From assembly GCF_020360975.1 (NCBI RefSeq), contig NW_025408676.1, positions 3,007,675-3,071,674 on the forward strand: 64,000 bases of DNA, read 5' to 3'. Source of the stretch: Hirsutella rhossiliensis. Its lineage: Eukaryota > Ascomycota > Sordariomycetes > Hypocreales > Ophiocordycipitaceae. Shown here piece after piece: positions 57,348 to 64,000 of this stretch (the first letter of the stretch is position 1; each line of letters begins with the position of its first letter). The position numbers and the translations under genes were made by a program. The notes beneath the pieces were generated by a model. It saw nothing but the letters and a program-made list of their open reading frames with translations. It was not told the DNA's origin and did no database searches.

Positions 57348-60300
57348 CTACACCGGAATGCCCACGTTAGCCTCCATCGGGTCCGACGACACGCACGACT
57401 CGTCCCAATCTGTAGCCAGTGTTAACCCCGTCCAGCCTCGACACTTTCCGCACTTACCCGACGCCTCGTCCTCCACCTCGTCCACCATCAGTCGTCGCAG
57501 CGGTTCCATAACCTCTGCCAAAGAGTCAGCAAATGACCGTGCCTCGCCCGCCCGCGCCCTAGACGCAAACTTACCGCCCTGCAGCGCCGCAACCCACGTC
57601 TTCATCCCCGTCCGCGTCCAGGACGCCTTCGTAGCACGGCGCGCACCGGCCCACGACCCGTAGTATGCTCCACGCAGCATCGCGCTCAATCTTGATTCGC
57701 CGCCTCGTGTGCACCTCACGCAGGTACACCAGGCACTTGATCCCCAAGTCCTGCACCACCCGGTCGAACCGCCCTGTTCTCCGTTCCGTTCTCATTCTCC
57801 CCAGCCTCCTTCAGCGACGAGTGCTGCAGCACTTCGTCTTCGAGCAGCTGCTCTGCCTCGCGCCTCGTGTTGGCGTCCGGGTACACCAGTAGGTATGGTG
57901 CCCAGCCTGTGACAGTGTCGATGCTGCTCTCGCGTCTGGATCGCGCCAGCTCCTCATCCGGTCTGTCGGACCGCAGTGCCACCCTGATAAAGTTCAAAAA
58001 CGCCCTTCCGTGTTTTGCAGGTTCCGGGCCTGGGCGCAAACGTGGCGGATGAGAGCGTGCGCGTTGTCTGCCGACTGGGTGCACTCGAGGTATCGCCCAG
58101 CCACCCTGAGAAAAGGGTCCATCGGCTGTGCCGAGCTCGCCCTGGATGTTGCTGCAGAGGGTGTTCACTATTCTGAGGTCCATCGGTCCTCCCGTCAAAA
58201 TCAGCCGGCCTACAATGTCATTGGTCACGCTCCAGGCCTGATCGATGGACACCAGCTTCTCCACAAAGAAGCTGGCCATCTGGCGGTCCGGGTGGTTGTG
58301 AACTTCGTGCACTTCCTGCGACGTCCAGGGAAAGGGAGCTTTGAACGCGAGGCGCTCCCCCGGCTGGTCGATAATGACCTCTGGGCCCAAGACCGGGTCA
58401 AGCTGTGCGAGCAGGTAGTCGATGAGCGACATGATGGCAGAGTACGACGGCGGCCGCGTGTTGATCCGCCGCAGGACATTGTTCAGCATGCGAGCGTAGT
58501 TTGGCGGCAGGTCCATGGTCGTGTCGGCATCCACGATGCGCAGCAACTTGATCAGGTAGTCCTCGGACAGGACCAGCCCGGCCTCTCGATGTCCGAGCTT
58601 GGCAAACGCCAGTATCGTGCCAAAGTATTCGTCCCATGACCGGAGGTGGATTTGGAAAACTGCCAGAGGTGGTTGAAGAGCATCGCGACGCCCTCCAGGA
58701 CCGAGTGCCCGATCCACCCTCGCCATCGTGCTCGAGGTCTCGCTCCATGCCTCTCCGTCGCTGCTCGATTCCGCGTCGGCCGGCGCCTGGCTGCCATGCT
58801 CGTACACATCAGGAAGCCTTTCGGCAATCTTCTCCGCCGCGCGTACGAGCACCTCGCCCGCGAATGCTCGGACGTGCTGTTCAGGTTTCGCTGCACAAGG
58901 GCTCGGTACGACGTGGCGTGCGTCGAAATAGTCGTAGAGTGCCAAGGCGCATCGGGGGCAGCTGACAACCGCGGCCCTGATCGTGCTTGAAAACGCCGCG
59001 AAGAATGGCGTGTCTTTTGTCCGTGAGACGATCTGGTCCAGGTGGGACAAGGCCATCTCCATTGCCAAGTTCTGCAGATCGTGATTCGAGGACGGCCCAT
59101 CGTCAGTCTCTCCAGCCTCCTTGGCCGCCGTGGGGCTGTTCGCCTCTCCCCGTCCACGGATCTGGCCCGGTGAAGCAGTTGCACAAATATTGCATGTCCT
59201 GGGTCGAAGACGCAATGCCGTCGCAGTATGACCGTGTTCTCGTTGGCGATGTGCTCCTTGAGCAGCGCGGGCATGTCAACGCGTAGGGGAGCCGACAGTT
59301 GCTGCGCCACCATGGATTCTTGCTCAGTCTTGAGCGACGAGACGCGTTGATAGAAAAGCATGTAGGCGCTGTAGCTCTTATCGTAGATGACGCCATTTGT
59401 TTCGTACACCGAGCGGGTGTCGGGACCACCAAACGTTGAGCTTGCCATGAGGGACGGATCCCAGGGAGTGACGACGTCGTCATTGAACTCGATCCAGCTC
59501 TCCTGGCCGCCGAGGTCGCTCCTTGATGTAGGAGTAGTGGCCCGACTCAGCGGTTCCCGAATGGACGAGGATGCCGACAAGCTCGAAAACGTCCTCTGCT
59601 GCCTCGGAGCTCGTATCGCTGAGGTGCTCGATCGTGTACGGCCGTAAGTCGATTGTCGGAGGAAAGGAGAAGTGGTCATTGATCTTACTGCAAAGTGCGC
59701 AGGTTAAAGTCGAAGCGTTTCAGATGAAACATGACATTGTCCGGCACATCCTTCAAACACGCCCTGCATCCCGTTAGCGTCGAGGGCTTCTATTCCAGAC
59801 GCCGAGGTCGACATACCTTTGACCGCATCGACGTGACGATCACACGTGGAGCACTTGTACTTGTTGTCTGAATCAAAAGTCAATAACGGACGGGTACGCG
59901 CATCGAAGCAGGCCAACATACCGCCTTCCATAATCTCCCTGTCGACATATGCCTGTAGGCTCTCTTCCAACCTTTGCCCTTGATGTCGCATTGATGGCGG
60001 AAATGGCTCGAGTCGTTCCGAGATGTGCTCGCACTTTTGGATTTCACTTGCTGCACGAGTTGTCCGCCGTAAAACGAACGGAGCCTTCGTTTGTCTTCGG
60101 ACGGGATATCTGCCCTTCCCATCGATCGAAGCAAGCTGTAGAACTCGTCAACGTCCATCTGGCTGTGGATGTCGATGACTGTGTCCTCGTAGGTCTTGAT
60201 GGATCCGACGAGGCTTGAGGGGTCCACATATCGGCGGTAACTCTTGCATGAAGCCAAAGACCTTTGGGTGTGGAAGAGCAGCTGCTGGAGCTTGTTGACC

Positions 60301-63300
60301 TCGACACGACGCCCCAGCATGAAGCGACGGAACTCCGTGTTCATGTACAGCTGCGTGAGAAGGGAATTCAGGTAGCAAGTATTGGAAAGATTCCGCAGGC
60401 CGCCGTAGCCGCAGGGGAGCGCATGGCCTTTGAGCGATCAAACTGATAGGGAAGATCATAGAGGTAGGGTCGTCTTGCGAAATCTCGTAAGCAGACGGAG
60501 GCATGTGCCAAAGTGAATTGAGCGTACCAGTATCCTCAGAATAGAAAGGCACCAGCTCGTTGAGTAGGTGCAAGGTCTGGCAAACTGACGGCCGTCGTGT
60601 CCAACAAGACGGAAAATGACCTCGTACAGCTTCGCTCGAGTCTCCGTGTTCAGCACGACGTGACGGACCGAATCGGCGCCTGGACTGAGCTTTTGCGGAA
60701 AGAGGTGTCGCCAAAACAAATCTCGCGCCGTGTCCCTATTTATGTTAGCGACGTTCTATAATGAGGGGCTCGGAGCCGGTTCGACTCACTCTGGAAGTGC
60801 TCTCGAGGCCGGGAGTGAGGCGTCGATCTGAGACAGAGGTGCAAGACCGAAGCCAGGCCGTTGGCAACGGGGTCGGGCCTCAATCTGGCTCACATCCTGT
60901 GTCAGGCGCTTGTCAGTGCAAATGAACCTGAGCCTGAGGTGAGACCACTTTACCTCTGTTGAATCATGTTCAAGCAAGAGCTCGTTCGTCTGCCTTGTTA
61001 GCTGGTCAAACTGAGACTGTCCGGGAAGCGTATTCGACATGAGCAAGAGCAGCTTCTTGAGAAGCCGAAAGAGCTCGTCACACTGCGCTGTACGCTCCAC
61101 GGCCTCTGGGAGGAGGTTTGAGACGATGGGCCAGAGGTATTTTGCCAAAAGAGAGGGTTCCCTGACCTCTGACGTCGCAAACTTGGCGGGCTGCGTTTGC
61201 GGGACTTGTGCTTCGGCCTCTGCGGAAACCTCAAGCAGTTCCACAACAGCAACCCTCACTTCCCTCCTTGGCTCGAAAAGCACCAGCTTCTGGATGAGGC
61301 CACGAAAATCGTTGCTTTCCGTGATCTTTATCCAAAACCGCGCATCCAACTTGCCAACAAGCAGAATCGCACTGCACGTGCTCGCTATGAGCGGGATAGC
61401 TCCGTTGTCCGGATAGTCCAAAGCGTCGGAGAGAACTTCAATCAGACGCTCAGGTGTGGAGAATCGACTTTTCGGACACAGGCCATAGTCCGGGGCCGCA
61501 GACTCCTAGAATGCTGTTAGCCAAGCCTCGCGAGATTGATGGTCTGTGAAACGTACCTGGACGAGTTGGACAAACTTTTGCATCAGAGAGCTTACGACGC
61601 GGATCTGCAGCCGTGTCACGCTTCCTTCAAGCACCTCTGATCCGACAGCGCCTGAACCACAAGATGCAGCGATCTTCTTAGAGCCGCTTCCTGAGATGAC
61701 TGCAGGTCTTCTCTGCGGGGTTGAACCCGTTACCACTGAAGTAGCTCGGCAGGCACCTCAATGTACTCTGACAACGCGTGAATGGCATACAGAGACTTGA
61801 ACGGCTGTCCTGGAAGAAAAGATCCTTGTACGAGGTTGAGTTAGTGTCGAAGCGTGACAAGATGTAGCCATCCGCAGGAGCCTGATGACGAAGTCGTAAA
61901 TCTGAAACCCAGTCAGCGAATCGAGTCAAGTACAGGTGTTTGCGCCGGTCACCACCTCTCGGCTGTTTGCTCGTCCATGCTCAGGTAGTCCCAGAGCTCC
62001 GGAAAATGGGCCAAAATCTCGATTTCTAGCGGCAACGAGCCCGGCTTTATCCGACCGGCGAGGCCGAGTAGTTATCTTCTCGCTTCACCAACATGAAGCC
62101 ATCCTGGATGTCCAGTTCTTGTAGAGATTTGCTGATGTCTTGTTCTACCAAAAGCAGTTGGTGGCCTGATAATACACGCGGTAATTGTCGAAGCCCGTCT
62201 CCTGCCTAAGGCTTGCGAGCAGAGACGACACCGTATTCAGCTTGCCAATGCTCAACGGCATAATGTCTGTTTGCTCGTCGCCGTCAAACGACTGATATCT
62301 GAGGCGGGCCGAGTCACCCTCAATCTGCTGGGGCGTCTCGGACATGAAGGATCGGAGGTCGGCCACAGCAAATTTTGGCTTGACTGATACTTTTCCAAGA
62401 AAACCTCAGGAGCTGCAGAGACCGGGTGAAAATGAGCCCTGCTTGGTCTCCCGGGCGTGGCGACGATCATTGGCTCGTCGTCGCCACTGGTGGTTCCATC
62501 GCTCGACCGCCGAAGTTTGCTCGCGGTGTCTTTCATCTGACGCAAGCAACGGTTGACCAGGCAAGATGTACTTGCCGTGTCCGGTGGAGGGATACGACAT
62601 GATGGCTTTGCTTTCCAGATAGACGTCGACGGCCAGATAGAGATGGCCTGTGCGACGAGACCAGAGTCTTGAGCTTCAAGCATGATTCTCCACAGGTGTT
62701 CAATGCCATACCGCGCAACTATTGCCTCATCGTCGAGGACAAAGTCGCGCGGGTTCTCTCCAAGAGCAAACGGACTCGCCCTGACGAACTCGAGCATCCC
62801 TTCACAGAAATAGCCGGCCGGCAGCCTCGGCAAATGCTCCGAAAAGCACGTCCGAAGGAACGCATTCTGCAGAGTCGCCTTCCTGGCCACGCTCAGAATA
62901 ACGTACCAGCCGGCCTTTCGATCCTCTGCACAGGTTGACTGTGGCCCGACAAGAATATTCCAAAGCTTTGTGCCGAGGTCGTTGTCAATCGCCGCCGGCT
63001 GGAGCTGGATGAGGTTTGCCACAAAGTCTCTTCTTGGCTGATTCGAGGTACCAGAGAGAACCGGAAACACGCCGGCCGATCGTCCGGCATTCCTGCGTGC
63101 TCCAGCTCCTCCACAATGAGCTTGGCCAGGTCATGTTGCTCCGTGAGGACCTGCATCTGACCCTCGGTCGCATGTCGTATCGCTATGGAAAGGCACCACA
63201 GACTGCCCAGCGTGGTGGCTGACTTGGCGGATATGTCATTGATGCAGCTCAGGTACAGCTCACGCCGACCTCAGCGTCTGGTCCGTGGCCCAGCAACCCT

Positions 63301-64000
63301 GGATTTTTGCATCGCGACCTGTTGCATGTCGGGGTCTGCGACCTGAGAGCCCGAAGCACAAACAGACGACTCTGAGGAGGCGCAGGCAGAGCCTGTAGGG
63401 ATGGAAAGTCAGCGTCGACTGGTTTGTCTGAGCTCGCCATCATTTCACCAAGACATTGTCCAATAAAAGGCGTATCGAAGGTGAGAATCCTCCACAGGCA
63501 AAGGCTGAAACTTGTTGCAGAGATGCAGCAAGCCAGCGTAGTCGAATAAGTTGGTAATGTTGGTCATCATACGCGTCAAGGCGTCTACCACACGCGGGTC
63601 TTGGCTCGAGGTGATGCCGTGCCACACACGGTCGGTGTGCTCTGAGCGGTATGCGCGCCACCACCAAGAAGCCGACAATGTTGGCGCTTTCGACGATGAT
63701 CTCTGATGGCAACTTGCGCCCAGAATGTAGTCAATCAGGCCGGTGTTGAGCAAGTAGCCAGCCAAGTGATCGAGGAACTCGGCGCTGTACTCTTCGCCTC
63801 CATCGCAAAGTCGCTTCCAGACGGCCACGAGATGGGTGCACATGGTGGTGACGGCTATGACACGAAGCTGCATCTGGCTTGAGCGGATGAGCTCCAGAAT
63901 GTCCACCTTCCACTGCCAGGCAACCGCCTCGTGGGCGTGCTTGGACGCGAGCTGGGTACTTTTCCCGTGCGCATCAAGAACGTCTATCGCTTCCTTGTGA
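57348..64000 (-). CDS. Very large ubiquitin-specific protease (USP), 5' part beyond window
   Basis: Deubiquitinase of the USP (C19) family, of the giant USP9X/USP34-like kind with a long helical N-terminal region. The part from 64,000 to about 60,450 is armadillo-like helical sequence with several introns. The catalytic domain starts with the Cys box GGLRNLSNTCYLNSLLTQLY (Cys codon 60,375-60,377), followed by QMDVDEFYSLLRSMG. A zinc-binding KYKCSTCDRHVDAVKG lies at about 59,810-59,850. The His box LVGILVHSGTAESGHYSYIK follows (His codon 59,537-59,539). The domain ends near WIEFNDDVVTPWDPS and YMLFYQRV. A C-terminal helical region of about 700 residues runs to the stop at 57,348. Frame shifts occur near 59,510, 58,650 and elsewhere, consistent with the indels in other genes. 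The start is not in the window. Confidence 0.87.

Noticed and set aside
20000..64000. A secondary-metabolite, killer-type or defence gene cluster
   Set aside because: No PKS, NRPS, terpene synthase, NLR-like or nuclease genes were seen; the genes present are unrelated housekeeping genes.
1..64000. tRNA or rRNA genes and CRISPR-like arrays
   Set aside because: No cloverleaf-type TTCGAATC box pairs and no regularly spaced repeats were seen by eye; a covariance-model scan would settle it for tRNAs.

Overview
The window comes from a filamentous ascomycete, most likely a sordariomycete of the Hypocreales type. The evidence is short GT-AG introns (about 50-110 bases), GC-rich single-copy genes, a DUF3405 protein, and a repeat block heavily mutated by RIP (repeat-induced point mutation, C to T mainly in CpA). 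I cannot name the species from sequence alone.

Bases 1 to about 16,040 are AT-rich heterochromatin. CpA and TpG are almost gone, so ATG is almost absent and no intact ORFs survive. Read through its stop codons on the minus strand, the block still spells three LTR retroelements: a Ty3/Gypsy element cut by the left edge (1 to about 6.1 kb), a gag-protease fragment (about 6.6-8.7 kb), and a second, nearly complete chromodomain Ty3/Gypsy element (about 10.0-15.6 kb). From 16.0 to 18.3 kb the composition returns to normal without a recognisable gene, followed by a broken mitofusin copy (fzo1).

From 20.3 kb on the sequence is ordinary gene-rich euchromatin. In order: vma22-like V-ATPase assembly factor (+), neurochondrin family (-), CLC chloride channel/transporter (+), CTP synthase (-), DNA ligase I (-), pyruvate dehydrogenase E1 alpha (-), Cdc4/Pop1-type F-box WD40 protein (-), ZIP9/Atx2-type zinc transporter (-), NFKBIL1-like protein (+), a small Ala/Ser-rich possibly secreted protein (-), a DUF3405 membrane protein (-), SIN1/Avo1 TORC2 subunit (-), PRCC-like protein (+), an unrecognised Asp-rich protein (-), and a very large ubiquitin-specific protease (-) that runs off the right edge. 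These are housekeeping or regulatory genes with no common pathway. Several pairs are divergent and share short promoters (neurochondrin/CLC, ZIP/NFKBIL1-like, SIN1/PRCC).

Many of these conserved genes carry single-base indels that break the frame but leave the protein sequence otherwise perfect, which points to residual assembly errors. Two larger lesions stand out: the mitofusin copy lacks everything between its G3 motif and its membrane region, and the DNA ligase lacks the stretch that should carry its catalytic lysine. I found no tRNA, rRNA, CRISPR array, secondary-metabolite cluster or convincing new system.
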